Assembly (NCBI GenBank): GCA_020073215.1
Contig: JAIQFO010000051.1
Coordinates: 1 to 36,067, forward strand
Source: Terriglobia bacterium
GTDB taxonomy: Bacteria > Acidobacteriota > Terriglobia > Terriglobales > Acidobacteriaceae
Length of the DNA: 36,067 nt
Direction: 5' to 3'
The position numbers and the translations under genes were made by a program. Of the stretch, positions 4,851 to 12,776 are shown piece after piece (within the stretch, counting starts at the first letter, position 1; the number at the start of each line of letters is the position of its first letter). The notes under the pieces are model-generated. The model was not told the DNA's origin, made no database searches, and worked only from the letters and a program-made list of their open reading frames with translations.

Positions 4851-5589
4851 CGCAGCGATTCAAAAGGCTGTGACGAAGGTGTCGCTGGCGAAGCCTGTTA
4901 TTCGTGGTAAAGCCACCGTTCCGTCGAGGATCACCCGCATCCGCGATCGCCACCACCAGATGGCGCGAATGGTCGCCGCTGGTGTGCCCGAGGAGCAGAT
5001 CTGCTCCGTGATGGGGATCACCGAAAGCGGCCTTGCCCTCCTCACCGAGCAAACCCCAGCGTTCATCGAACTCGTTGCCTACTACCGCCCACGGGTCAAC
5101 GCTGGGATCGCCAAGGTCGCCACCTACCTCGACATCCTCAACGCCAACATGCTCGCCACCGAGCTCGCCCTCCGCGACAAGCTGATGGAGGAAGCCGATG
5201 ACATGTCCGCGTCGGTCCTCAACAAGCTCTCGATGGACCGCGCCGACCGGCTCGGCTACGGAAAACAATCCCTGAACCTAAACGTGAACGTCGACCTCGC
5301 CACCCGGCTCGAGGCACGGGCACGGAAACGCAAATCGAGTCCCCCTGCCACCGTGGGGGATGGAGGGGCGTCGAGCCATGTTGCGGAGCAAGGATCCGCC
5401 CCTCCACTTCTCGAACTCAAGGCCGAGCCGCAAGCAACTGAGCCGCCGACCAACATCCCGGCACGTGTGGCCCAGACAAACCCTGCTACGCCTGTGGCTC
5501 GGCCGCCCGATTGGGAACACCCAGTCGCTGCGAAGAACCGAGAAAAGTATGGGCCGAAAGGCCACGAACCAATCGATCGGCGGATCTAG
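4831..5589 (+). CDS. terS: Putative terminase small subunit
   Basis: The 252-aa product lies directly upstream of the large terminase, the usual place for the DNA-recognition subunit. Residues about 30-85 look like a helix-turn-helix region (RHHQMARMVAAGVPEEQICS, then VMGITESGLALL). A helical oligomerisation-like part follows (NANMLATELALRDKLMEEAD). A low-complexity, proline-rich tail from about residue 165 ends in a basic segment (GPKGHEPIDRRI). GAGGTGGG precedes the ATG. The stop overlaps the large-subunit GTG (TAGTG). Assignment rests on context and HTH shape; small subunits are poorly conserved. Confidence 0.75.
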   Translation: MSSASLSAAIQKAVTKVSLAKPVIRGKATVPSRITRIRDRHHQMARMVAAGVPEEQICSVMGITESGLALLTEQTPAFIELVAYYRPRVNAGIAKVATYLDILNANMLATELALRDKLMEEADDMSASVLNKLSMDRADRLGYGKQSLNLNVNVDLATRLEARARKRKSSPPATVGDGGASSHVAEQGSAPPLLELKAEPQATEPPTNIPARVAQTNPATPVARPPDWEHPVAAKNREKYGPKGHEPIDRRI

Positions 5590-6560
5590 TGCACGGCAAC
5601 CTCGAGCCAAAGCTTGGCGTCAACGCCGCGGAGGAAGAACTCCTCGATTGGCTCACCGACGTTGCGGACGATCCCTATCGCTTTGTGATGGAAGCCTTCC
5701 CCTGGGGCGAGGAAGGCACAACGCTGGAGAAGGATCTTGGACCAGAACCTTGGCAACGAGACATCCTTGCCGCTGTCAAAGCAGGCCTCCCTCTTGATCG
5801 TGCCATACAGCTTGCTACAGCGTCGGGACACGGCATCGGCAAGTCCGCTTGTGTTTCCTGGCTTATTCTTTGGGCTGTTTCTACTTTTCCCGACACCCGC
5901 GGCGTTATCACCGCCAACACCGAAACCCAGCTAAAAACCAAAACCTGGGCCGAACTCGGCAAGTGGTTCCACCTCTTCATCGCCAAACACCTTTTTAAGC
6001 TGACCGCCACCGCCCTGTTCCAACCCGATCGCGAACGCACTTGGCGGATCGACATGATCCCCTGGTCCGAACGCAACACCGAAGCGTTCGCCGGGCTCCA
6101 CAACAAAGGCAAGCGGATCCTGATCCTCTTCGACGAAGCGTCCGCCATCCCGGACATTATCTGGGAAACCGCCGAGGGCGCCCTGTCCGACAAAGACACC
6201 CAGATCATCTTCGCCGTGTTCGGCAACCCCACCCGCAACACTGGCCGGTTCCGCGAGTGCTTCGCCGGTGGCCAGTTCCACCGCTTCTGGAACTGCCGCC
6301 AAGTCGATTCTCGCGAAGTCTCCTTCACCAACAAAGCCGACATCGCGCGCAAGATCGAAGCCTACGGCGAGGACTCAGACTACGTCCGCATCCGCATCCT
6401 CGGCGTGTTCCCCCGTCGCGGCGAGATGGAGTTCTTCAATGCCGAAGACATCGACGCGGCAATGCTCCGAGACGTTTCGACTTCGCCCTTCGACCCACTG
6501 GCACTGGGCGTTGACGTGGCACGCTATGGCGGCAATGCCTCTGTCATCTTTCCGAGGTAA
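5589..6560 (+). CDS. terL: Terminase large subunit, N-terminal part (ATPase), ends at an in-frame TAA
   Basis: The large terminase is the ATP-driven motor and nuclease that packs phage DNA into the prohead. I start at GTG 5589, one base overlapping the small-subunit stop; an in-frame TTG at 5511 is an alternative. Visible are Walker A GHGIGKS (80-86), Walker B ILILFDEAS (D182, E183), and the first nuclease aspartate in GVDVARYGG (D309). Codon 324 is TAA (6558-6560), yet the same frame continues with normal terminase sequence. As written this piece holds the whole ATPase but only the start of the nuclease domain. The cause could be an assembly error, a true nonsense mutation, read-through or a split enzyme. 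Confidence 0.88.
   Translation: MHGNLEPKLGVNAAEEELLDWLTDVADDPYRFVMEAFPWGEEGTTLEKDLGPEPWQRDILAAVKAGLPLDRAIQLATASGHGIGKSACVSWLILWAVSTFPDTRGVITANTETQLKTKTWAELGKWFHLFIAKHLFKLTATALFQPDRERTWRIDMIPWSERNTEAFAGLHNKGKRILILFDEASAIPDIIWETAEGALSDKDTQIIFAVFGNPTRNTGRFRECFAGGQFHRFWNCRQVDSREVSFTNKADIARKIEAYGEDSDYVRIRILGVFPRRGEMEFFNAEDIDAAMLRDVSTSPFDPLALGVDVARYGGNASVIFPR
6558..6560 (+). other. In-frame TAA inside the large terminase
   Basis: The codon order is CCG AGG TAA GGT CGC GAT GCC AGA, so family sequence continues on both sides in the same frame (VIFPR, stop, GRDAR). Known terminases have a basic or polar residue at this place. A single C-to-T, A-to-T or G-to-T change from CAA, AAA or GAA would explain it. 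Confidence 0.85.
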
Positions 6561-6602
6561 GGTCGCGATGCCAGATCTATCTCACGTCAACGGTTCTCCG
6601 GA

Positions 6603-7118
6603 GTGGACACTGTCACCTTGGCTTCGAAAGTCTTCGAAACCTCTCAGTCCCTCCACGCCGACGGCATCTTCATCGACGGCGGTGGGGTCGGCGGCGGGGT
6701 CGTAGACACCTGTCGCCACCAACACCTCTACGTGTGGGATGTCCAATTCGGCTCCAAACCCGACTACAACACCGTAACCGGCAACGACGGCGAGAAGTAC
6801 GCCAATAAGCGCGCGGAGATGTACGGTGCAGCACGCGCTTGGCTCAAGACCGGTGCGCTGCCCAACGACCCGGAGATCCGCAAGCAGTTCCTCGCCATCA
6901 CCTACACCTACGATCGCAAGGACCAAATCCTCCTCGAACGCAAGGAGGATATCATCAAACGCGCCGGATTGGACTCGTCCCCCGACGATCTCGATGCCTT
7001 CGTCTTAACCTTCGCCCAGCCGCTGGCTCCGCACCAGAACGCTGGTGGCGACTACCCACACAAGTCCCTGGTCGAATCCGAATACGATCCCTTCGCCCCA
7101 GAAAGGATGGTCGCATGA
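6603..7118 (+). CDS. terL: Terminase large subunit, C-terminal part (nuclease domain)
   Basis: This is the continuation, in the same frame, of the large terminase after the TAA at 6558. Family sequence resumes directly behind the stop (GRDARSISRQRFSGVD). The second nuclease acidic motif is in GIFIDGGGVGGG (D363 of the joined protein), and the third is in SSPDDLDAF (D466, D467 and D469). If translated alone, the first usable start is GTG 6603, with only CCGGAG touching it, so there is no proper ribosome-binding site. Alone it would lack the first catalytic aspartate. Joined length (5589-7118) would be 509 codons, normal for the family. It overlaps the next gene by ATGA. Confidence 0.85.
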   Translation: MDTVTLASKVFETSQSLHADGIFIDGGGVGGGVVDTCRHQHLYVWDVQFGSKPDYNTVTGNDGEKYANKRAEMYGAARAWLKTGALPNDPEIRKQFLAITYTYDRKDQILLERKEDIIKRAGLDSSPDDLDAFVLTFAQPLAPHQNAGGDYPHKSLVESEYDPFAPERMVA

Positions 7119-7300
7119 GTCCCAAGACCCAAGCTCCACCAGTTCCGGCGCTTCCCCCAGCGCCACCCAATCCACCGATGTTCGGCGCTGACGCTGTGAA
7201 GAAAAAAGCCGGAGGCCAGGCTCCGCAGCAGTTCAACGCCTCGGTGCTTGGGTCGGTGCCAACCCAGCCTGGTGGCCAGAAGAGTTTGCTCGGCCAATGA
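7115..7300 (+). CDS. Proline-rich small protein, 61 aa
   Basis: The start is coupled to the terminase stop (ATGA) with AAGGA upstream. The product begins MSPKTQAPPVPALPPAPPNP and continues with KKKAGGQAPQQFNAS. It is proline/alanine/glutamine-rich and almost certainly disordered. Small proline-rich proteins between terminase and portal are common in podoviruses; their role is unknown to me. The stop overlaps the next start (ATGA). Confidence 0.6.
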   Translation: MSPKTQAPPVPALPPAPPNPPMFGADAVKKKAGGQAPQQFNASVLGSVPTQPGGQKSLLGQ

Positions 7301-7485
7301 TAGAAGTTACCGTTGTGAACGTAGATGGGTTTATCCTTCGGGCTGACAGGCTTGACTGTTGGCAATGCATGCTTGTATGGTGTGAATTAGTCGCGGCCAA
7401 GATGAAAGAGATGGAGCCAGAACTTATTCAGTGCTATAATGACATGCTGACCTTTGGAACCGGCTACTTACAGGTGGCAGCGTGA
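7297..7485 (+). CDS. Hypothetical protein, 62 aa
   Basis: The product starts MIEVTVVNVDGFILRADRLD and has three cysteines (DCWQCMLVWC and IQCYND) and a helical middle. Overlaps with both neighbours (ATGA and GTGA) indicate coupled translation; no separate ribosome-binding site is seen. The region uses more A/T-rich codons than the terminase around it, which may indicate a separately acquired gene. Function unknown. Confidence 0.55.
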   Translation: MIEVTVVNVDGFILRADRLDCWQCMLVWCELVAAKMKEMEPELIQCYNDMLTFGTGYLQVAA

Positions 7486-7649
7486 TAGTCCCCCCATCCC
7501 TCGCTACCGCTCCTTCGACCTCGGCGCTGGGCCCTTCATCCAACGACAACGACGCGCCCTCCCTTCCCAACCTCCTAATGGCCGCTGCGGAAATGCATCG
7601 CCAGGGCCGCCTTCGAGGCAAAGAGAAGGAGAAGCCGAGTGGACAATAG
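7482..7649 (+). CDS. Small protein, 55 aa
   Basis: GTG start overlapping the previous stop (GTGA), with AGGTGG 5 nt upstream. The N-terminal half is proline/serine/alanine-rich (VIVPPSLATAPSTSALGP) and the C-terminal half is a charged helix (LLMAAAEMHRQGRLRGKEKE). The last 11 nt overlap the start of the 26-aa membrane peptide gene. Existence rests on tight spacing and an open frame; function unknown. Confidence 0.45.
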   Translation: MIVPPSLATAPSTSALGPSSNDNDAPSLPNLLMAAAEMHRQGRLRGKEKEKPSGQ

Positions 7650-7719
7650 CACCCTGCTCCTCCTCATCGCCTACGCCCTCGCCACCTTGGTCCTCGGCAC
7701 CGTCATGGGAGCGATCTAA
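7639..7719 (+). CDS. 26-aa membrane peptide
   Basis: A GTG with an excellent AAGGAG site 8 nt upstream opens a frame that encodes VDNSTLLLLIAYALATLVLG followed by TVMGAI. This is essentially one transmembrane helix with a short polar N-terminus. The TAA overlaps the portal ATG (TAATG), so translating it would deliver ribosomes to the portal gene. It may be a coupling leader, a small membrane effector or both. Confidence 0.5.
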   Translation: MDNSTLLLLIAYALATLVLGTVMGAI

Positions 7720-9497
7720 TGCCCGTCACGCAGCAGGGCACTGGCCGAGCAATGACCCCACCCGAACTTGACCTCCGCCGCAAGCTCGAGGGTCGGCTGT
7801 TGGGCCTGCGCGTGAATCGCTACTCTTGGTGGACCCACTGGCGCGAACTCGCGGATTACATCCTTCCCCGGAGGTACAAGTGGATCATCACGCCCAACCA
7901 GATGGCCCGTGGCTCGCCGATCAACCAACATATCCTGGATTCCACGGGTACGTTGGCCGCCCGGAATCTTGCCTCCGCAATGTTCACTGGTACATCCGAT
8001 CCGACGCGAATATGGTTCAAACTGAAGATTGGCCATATCGACTCCACTCAGACTGGCCCAGTTAGTCTCTGGCTGGCGGAGTGTGAACGGATCCTTCTGC
8101 TTGTGTTCCAAGAGTCCAACTTCTACACCTCGATCGCCGTGGCCTTGCTCGATCTGGTGATCTTCGGCACCGCCGTTGTGCTTTGGTACGAAGACTTCGA
8201 AAACGTCCTTTGCCCCTACAACCCCTGCGCCGGCGAGTTCTATCTTGAGAACTCTTCCAAATTCCAAGCCGACACACTCTACCGCGAGTTCACCATGACA
8301 GTGTCGCAGGTGGTGCAGGAGTTCGGTAAGGAGAACTGTTCCCCAGCGGTTCAGGCGCTGTATACCCAAGGCGGTGCAAGCTGGACCCGTGAACTCGTCG
8401 TGGCCCATGCGATCGAGCCGAATGAAGGAGGGGAATATGGAATCCCGAAGCACTTCAAGTTTCGAGAGGTGTATTGGGAATGGGGCGGGTCCGCTAGTCC
8501 GCAAGGAGGATCAAGCTATGCACCCGGATTTCTGCGTAAGAAGGGTTATCACGAAAAGCCCTTCGCCGCCGTCCGTTGGGACCTCGTCGCTAATGACGCC
8601 TATGGACGATCTCCTGCTATGGATGCTCTTCCAGATATAAAGCAACTCCAACTCGAGGTCCGCCGCAAGGCCCAAGCCATCGACAAGCTCGTCAACCCGC
8701 CAATGGTTGCCGACATCCAACTCAAAAACCAACCCGCCTCCCTACTCCCCGGCGGCGTCACCTACATCGCCGGCATGCTCTCCAACGCGCGGCCTGGGTT
8801 CGCTCCGGTGTACCAAGTCCAACCTCCCGTCAAGGAGATCATGGAAGATCTGAACGAAGTTCGCGAGCGGATTAAAACGATCTTCTTCAACAACATCTTC
8901 CAAACCATCTCCCAGTACGAAACCCGCTCCAACGTCACTGCCGCTGAGATCGACGCACGCAAGGCCGAAGCGTTCCTCATGATCGGCCCGGTCTACACCC
9001 GGACCCAGAAAGAACTCTTCTCCGTTGCGATCGAACGCGCCTTCGCCGTTGCAGCCCGAGCAGGAATCCTCCCGCCGGCTCCGCAAGAGGTCGCTGGCGC
9101 CAACATGAACATCGAATACGTCTCAATGCTCGAGATCTCCCAGAACGCCGCGAAGGCCGCGCAGATCGAGCGCACGATGTCCACCGCAGCGCAGTTTATG
9201 GGCGTTGACCCAGCGATCGCTGACGGCGTGGATTTCGACTACGGAATCGCCAAGAGCTCCGCTCTGCTGAACAACGATCCGAAACTGATCCGCTCCCCGA
9301 TCCAACTCCAACAGATCCGCCAACAGCGCGCCCAGCAACAAGCCCAGGCCCAACAGGCCGAGATGGCCGAGAAGCTTGCCGCTGGTGCGAAGAACCTGGG
9401 CCAAGCCTCGATGGGTTCCGACACCGCGCTGGGGGCTCTGGTCGGCGGCCGTGGCTCTGGCGGCGTAGCTCCCGCAGCACAAGCACAGGCAGCATAA
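7719..9497 (+). CDS. Portal (head-to-tail connector) protein
   Basis: At 592 aa this has the length and pattern of the podoviral head-to-tail connector family (Head-tail_con, as in T7 gp8 and the BPP-1 portal). The N-terminus has LEGRLLGLRVNRYSWWTHW and ADYILPRRYKW, followed by a tryptophan-rich wing and the stem segment EIMEDLNEVRERIKTIFFN. The C-terminal 60 residues are glutamine/alanine-rich (QQQAQAQQAEMAEKLAAG), as in many connectors. It forms the dodecameric ring through which DNA enters and leaves the capsid. The start overlaps the 26-aa gene (TAATG) with GGAG upstream. Confidence 0.9.
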   Translation: MPVTQQGTGRAMTPPELDLRRKLEGRLLGLRVNRYSWWTHWRELADYILPRRYKWIITPNQMARGSPINQHILDSTGTLAARNLASAMFTGTSDPTRIWFKLKIGHIDSTQTGPVSLWLAECERILLLVFQESNFYTSIAVALLDLVIFGTAVVLWYEDFENVLCPYNPCAGEFYLENSSKFQADTLYREFTMTVSQVVQEFGKENCSPAVQALYTQGGASWTRELVVAHAIEPNEGGEYGIPKHFKFREVYWEWGGSASPQGGSSYAPGFLRKKGYHEKPFAAVRWDLVANDAYGRSPAMDALPDIKQLQLEVRRKAQAIDKLVNPPMVADIQLKNQPASLLPGGVTYIAGMLSNARPGFAPVYQVQPPVKEIMEDLNEVRERIKTIFFNNIFQTISQYETRSNVTAAEIDARKAEAFLMIGPVYTRTQKELFSVAIERAFAVAARAGILPPAPQEVAGANMNIEYVSMLEISQNAAKAAQIERTMSTAAQFMGVDPAIADGVDFDYGIAKSSALLNNDPKLIRSPIQLQQIRQQRAQQQAQAQQAEMAEKLAAGAKNLGQASMGSDTALGALVGGRGSGGVAPAAQAQAA

Positions 9498-9500
9498 CCC

Positions 9501-9947
9501 ATGGCCCGAGACGAACCCTTCAACGCCGCAGACTCCGCCGACCTCAAGCACGCTGCGAAGCTGGCGCGTCAATCCGAACGTGAGGACGAAGACACCATCC
9601 GCTCCATCATGGCAACCTCCGCCGGCCGTGCGTGGATGTACCGAAAGCTCGTCCGCTGCCATATCTACACCAACCCCTATGCCCAATCCGATCGCGACAC
9701 CGCGTTTCAATGTGGTGAGATGAACATCGGCCAAATGCTCTTGGCCGAAGTCGATCGCACCTGCCCTGACACTTATCTCCTCATGATGAGAGAAGCCAAT
9801 GACCGAATCATCGCCGCAGACACCGCCAGAAACAACGCCAGCCGCAAGCACGACCACGACGACGACAACGCCGCCTTCGACCGAAACGCCGTCGACTACA
9901 GCGCCGAAGTCGCTGCTGGATCCACAAACGGAACCGGCCAAGGCTGA
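9501..9947 (+). CDS. Bbp19-like phage protein
   Basis: The 148-aa product has the core I associate with the Bbp19 family of podoviruses: LKHAAKLARQSEREDEDTIR, then TSAGRAWMYRKLVRCHIY and GEMNIGQMLLAEV. It always follows the portal; its molecular role is not established to my knowledge. The C-terminal third is low-complexity, rich in D, H and N (SRKHDHDDDNAAFDRNAVDY), and is encoded by the same DNA as the N-terminus of the next gene (149-bp overlap in another frame). Confidence 0.75.
   Translation: MARDEPFNAADSADLKHAAKLARQSEREDEDTIRSIMATSAGRAWMYRKLVRCHIYTNPYAQSDRDTAFQCGEMNIGQMLLAEVDRTCPDTYLLMMREANDRIIAADTARNNASRKHDHDDDNAAFDRNAVDYSAEVAAGSTNGTGQG
9799..9947 (+). other. 149-bp dual-coding overlap
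   Basis: This segment encodes the D/H/N-rich tail of the Bbp19-like protein in one frame and the T/P/S-rich start of the scaffold in another. Both products are low-complexity here, which makes such an overlap easy to tolerate. Confidence 0.65.
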
Positions 9948-10506
9948 GGACAAGGCCGAGTCGGGGAAAGAGGAAGCCAAGCCGGACGCGAAAGCGGTTC
10001 CTGAGAAGTACGCTGACTTCAAGCTCCCCGAAGGTTTCAAGTTCAACGAAGGCACGCTCGACAAAGTCTCCGCAACGTTCAAAGACCTTGGCCTCACTCA
10101 GGACCAAGCCCAAAAGCTCGTCGACCTTTACTCCGCAGAAGCAAAGCAATCCCAAGACCAATCCCTCAAATCCTTCATGGAAACTAGGGCTGGATGGGTA
10201 GCCGAGGCCAAGAAGCAGTTTGGAACTGCTATTGACCCCGGCGGCAAGATCACCGTCGGCGTCGGCAGGATGCTGGACTCCCTCGGTGACCCGAAGTTGG
10301 CCGCTGGCTTCAAAGCCGTGATGAATCTCACCGGCGCTGGGGACCACCCTGCGTTCATCGGTGTGTTCAACTGGCTTGTGGACAAGTTCGGTGAAGGCAC
10401 TGCCGTCAATGGCAAAGGCGCTTCGCCGTTCGGCCAAACCGCCCCGGGCGCTGGACGCAAGTCTGCCGCTGCGGAAATCTACCCATCCCTTCCCTCTGGA
10501 GGCTAA
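9799..10506 (+). CDS. Putative scaffolding protein
   Basis: The 235-aa product lies directly before the major capsid gene, the usual scaffold position. Residues 1-40 are threonine/proline/serine-rich (TTTTTTTPPSTETPSTTAPK), followed by a lysine/glutamate helix zone and a helical core (GLTQDQAQKLVDLYSAEAKQ). A start of FGTAIDPGGK type and a GDHPAFIGVFNWLVDKFGEG segment match podoviral scaffolds as I know them. Scaffolds assemble the prohead and are then removed. The start, ATG 9799 with GAGAGAAG, lies 149 bp inside the previous gene. A later start would shorten the disordered tail only. Confidence 0.72.
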   Translation: MTESSPQTPPETTPAASTTTTTTTPPSTETPSTTAPKSLLDPQTEPAKAEDKAESGKEEAKPDAKAVPEKYADFKLPEGFKFNEGTLDKVSATFKDLGLTQDQAQKLVDLYSAEAKQSQDQSLKSFMETRAGWVAEAKKQFGTAIDPGGKITVGVGRMLDSLGDPKLAAGFKAVMNLTGAGDHPAFIGVFNWLVDKFGEGTAVNGKGASPFGQTAPGAGRKSAAAEIYPSLPSGG

Positions 10507-10509
10507 CAA

Positions 10510-11565
10510 ATGGCCCAGACTACCGTAGGCTCAACCGCAATCACTTATGCGGATTGGGCAAAACGCGTTGGCGATGAAACCGGGCAGTACTCCATCGCCC
10601 GAATCATCGAGCTTCTCTCTCAAACGAACGAGATCCTCGAGGATATGCACGTCCTCGAAGGCAACCTTCCCACCGGCCACAAGACCACGGTCCGCACTGG
10701 CTTGCCCCAGGCGACTTGGCGCTTGCTGAACCAAGGCGTGCCGAACGCCAAATCCACCACGGCCCAGATTTCCGACGCGTGCGGAAATCTGGAAACCTAC
10801 GCCGTGATCGACAAGGACATCGCGGACCTCAACGGCAACACCGCCGAGTTCCGTCTTTCCGAAGTCAAAGCCTTCCTCGAGGGCATGAGCCAACAGGTTG
10901 CCTCGACGCTGATGTACGGCAACCAGTTCGTGAACCCCGAGCGGTTCACCGGCTTTGCCCCTCGCTACTCAACCTCCAACACCGCCACGTCCCAGACCGC
11001 CAACAACGTTCTATCCGGTCAGGGCGCTGGGTCCACCAACACCTCGATCTGGATCGTGGTCTGGGGCGCCGATACGCTCCATGCAACGTTCCCCAAGGGC
11101 AAGATGACCGGCCTGCAACACCGCGACATGGGCGAGTGGCCCGTTAGCGATTCGGCCGGCAACACCTATCAAGCCTATCGCGATCACTTCAAATGGGAAA
11201 TCGGCCTCGTGCTCCGCGACTGGCGCTATGTGGTCCGCATTCCCAACATCGACGTGTCGCTACTCACCGGCGTCTCTGCCGCGAACCTGATCAACCTCAT
11301 GGTCCGTGGACTCTACAAACTCCCGACCGCGCCGGTCTCTGCGACCACGATCCAAACCTCTGACTCGCCTGAGGTCCGGGCCAACATGGGTCGCACGGTT
11401 ATCTACTGCAACCGCGTGATCCGAACCTACCTCGATCTCCAGGCAATGAACAAAACCAACGTACTGCTACGGATCGAGGAGTTCAATGGCAAACCCATCA
11501 CCACCTTCCGTGAGATCCCTGTTCGCACCGTTGACGCGTTGCTGAACAACGAAGCCGCGATCTAA
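10510..11565 (+). CDS. Major capsid protein (Bbp17-like)
   Basis: At 351 aa, placed after the scaffold and before the cement protein, this matches the BPP-1 Bbp17-type major capsid protein. The start TYADWAKRVGDETGQYSIAR, the LEDMHVLEGNLPTGHKTTVR segment and GLPQATWRLLNQGVPNAKST are recognisable family pattern. The last residues form the usual TTFREIPVRTVDALLNNEAA end. It builds the HK97-fold icosahedral shell. The stop is a normal TAA, which argues against general reassignment of TAA in this phage. Confidence 0.88.
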   Translation: MAQTTVGSTAITYADWAKRVGDETGQYSIARIIELLSQTNEILEDMHVLEGNLPTGHKTTVRTGLPQATWRLLNQGVPNAKSTTAQISDACGNLETYAVIDKDIADLNGNTAEFRLSEVKAFLEGMSQQVASTLMYGNQFVNPERFTGFAPRYSTSNTATSQTANNVLSGQGAGSTNTSIWIVVWGADTLHATFPKGKMTGLQHRDMGEWPVSDSAGNTYQAYRDHFKWEIGLVLRDWRYVVRIPNIDVSLLTGVSAANLINLMVRGLYKLPTAPVSATTIQTSDSPEVRANMGRTVIYCNRVIRTYLDLQAMNKTNVLLRIEEFNGKPITTFREIPVRTVDALLNNEAAI

Positions 11566-11575
11566 GGAGAACACA

Positions 11576-12142
11576 ATGATCCTCGACAAATTCGTCTGCT
11601 TCACCGGCAACGGCGCTGTGGCTTCCGGCTCAGTCGCCGCTGGCAACACCGACAACACCGACTCGCCGACCACTGGCACCCAAGTCTCCTCCCAGCTGAT
11701 CGACCTGCACATGGCCGGCATCCCGGTCCTTGGTGCCAATGTCGGCGCTAGGGACATCGGCATCGGTGACGATCCGGCGCTGAAGCTCAACATCCAAGTC
11801 ACCGTCGCCTTTGGCGGTGGCACTTCGCTCATCACCAATCTCCAAGGCGCCCCCGACAACGGCTCTGGCGCTGCGGGCTCGTTCACCACCTTCCTCACCG
11901 GGGCTACGGTACTCGAAGCCAACCTTACCCCGGGCCAGCAACTCCTTCCGGTCGACGTTCCCCGTCCGCCGCAGGGCTCCTACATCCCGCGGTTCCTTCA
12001 ACTCCAATACGTGACCTCGGGCACGCACACCTCCGGCAAGCTCTTTGGCGGAATCGTCCTCGATCGTATCGATCAACCGTGGCTTGCCACGAACAACAAC
12101 GTGCTGTCGGGCTATCCTGCCGGTATCGTTATCAACAACTAA
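11576..12142 (+). CDS. Capsid cement protein (Bbp16-like)
   Basis: The 188-aa product follows the capsid gene with an AAGGAG site and matches the Bbp16 cement family in length and pattern (MILDKFVCFTGNGAVASGS; LKLNIQVTVAFGG; QLLPVDVPRPPQGSYIPRF). In BPP-1 the cement protein forms a jelly-roll clamp that stabilises the shell. The terminal GYPAGIVINN is typical. The stop is TAA. Confidence 0.85.
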   Translation: MILDKFVCFTGNGAVASGSVAAGNTDNTDSPTTGTQVSSQLIDLHMAGIPVLGANVGARDIGIGDDPALKLNIQVTVAFGGGTSLITNLQGAPDNGSGAAGSFTTFLTGATVLEANLTPGQQLLPVDVPRPPQGSYIPRFLQLQYVTSGTHTSGKLFGGIVLDRIDQPWLATNNNVLSGYPAGIVINN

Positions 12143-12152
12143 GGAGAGCCAA

Positions 12153-12776
12153 ATGCGTTTTCGTACCGCTCTCCTTGCCGGCATCGCAGCGGTCATCACC
12201 GCTGTCCTTGCCGCGCAGGCCCAGATCCCAGGGGTCAACTCAAACCTCGCCACGGTTTGGCACCTCGTCTACGAAGCATCCACCGTCAAGCCGACCTACT
12301 CAGCCTCAACCATCGTCACGCCGGTTGCCGCTGCGGATGATGTTTGCACGCTGCAAGGCTCGGCTACGAAGCTGATCCGCGTTCGTCGGGTGATCTTCGG
12401 CGGAACCAACGCAAACCTCCAGGCCGACCCGGTTGCGATCGTCAAACGCAGCACGTTCGACACCGGCGGCACTTCGGGCCTCACGACCATCACGCCCTAT
12501 GACAGCCAATCCTCGGCTGCAACGGCGGTGGCGGAATCCTACACCGCCAACCCAACCGCTATCGGCACGCTGGTCGGCGTGATCTCGGATCGATTCATCG
12601 TCTGGGGTGGTCTCACCACCTCCGTGTCGATGACCCCCACGACTGAGTATCACTTCGGCCAATACGCTTCCCCGATCTTCCTGCGCAACGCGAATGAGCA
12701 ACTCGCGATCAATCTCGGTCGCCTGACCTATACCACCGGCTCACTTGCCTGCACCTTCGAGTGGACCGAGGAATGA
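12153..12776 (+). CDS. Phage surface/structural-type protein with signal peptide, 207 aa
   Basis: AAGGAG precedes ATG 12153. Residues 1-24 form a Sec signal peptide (MRFRTALLAGIAAVITAVLA, cleavage after AQA). The rest resembles a recurrent phage protein of beta character: a SATKLIRVRRVIFGGTN strand, then RSTFDTGGTSGLT, SYTANPTAIGTLVG and a FEWTEE end. I recognise the pattern but not a proven function; versions without signal peptide sit among virion genes. A signal peptide on a protein encoded between cement and tail genes is odd. It may be secreted to the periplasm or surface. Alternatively the N-terminus could be a membrane anchor. Confidence 0.65.
   Translation: MRFRTALLAGIAAVITAVLAAQAQIPGVNSNLATVWHLVYEASTVKPTYSASTIVTPVAAADDVCTLQGSATKLIRVRRVIFGGTNANLQADPVAIVKRSTFDTGGTSGLTTITPYDSQSSAATAVAESYTANPTAIGTLVGVISDRFIVWGGLTTSVSMTPTTEYHFGQYASPIFLRNANEQLAINLGRLTYTTGSLACTFEWTEE

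Noticed and set aside
6268..6705. A frameshift instead of a stop in the terminase
   Set aside because: The two terminase parts lie in the same frame with no lost or extra bases; only the TAA interrupts them.
9123..10097. Leftward 324-aa glycine/valine-rich open frame
   Set aside because: Antisense across the portal end, Bbp19-like and scaffold genes; the apparent repeats come from the T/P-rich coding of the scaffold.
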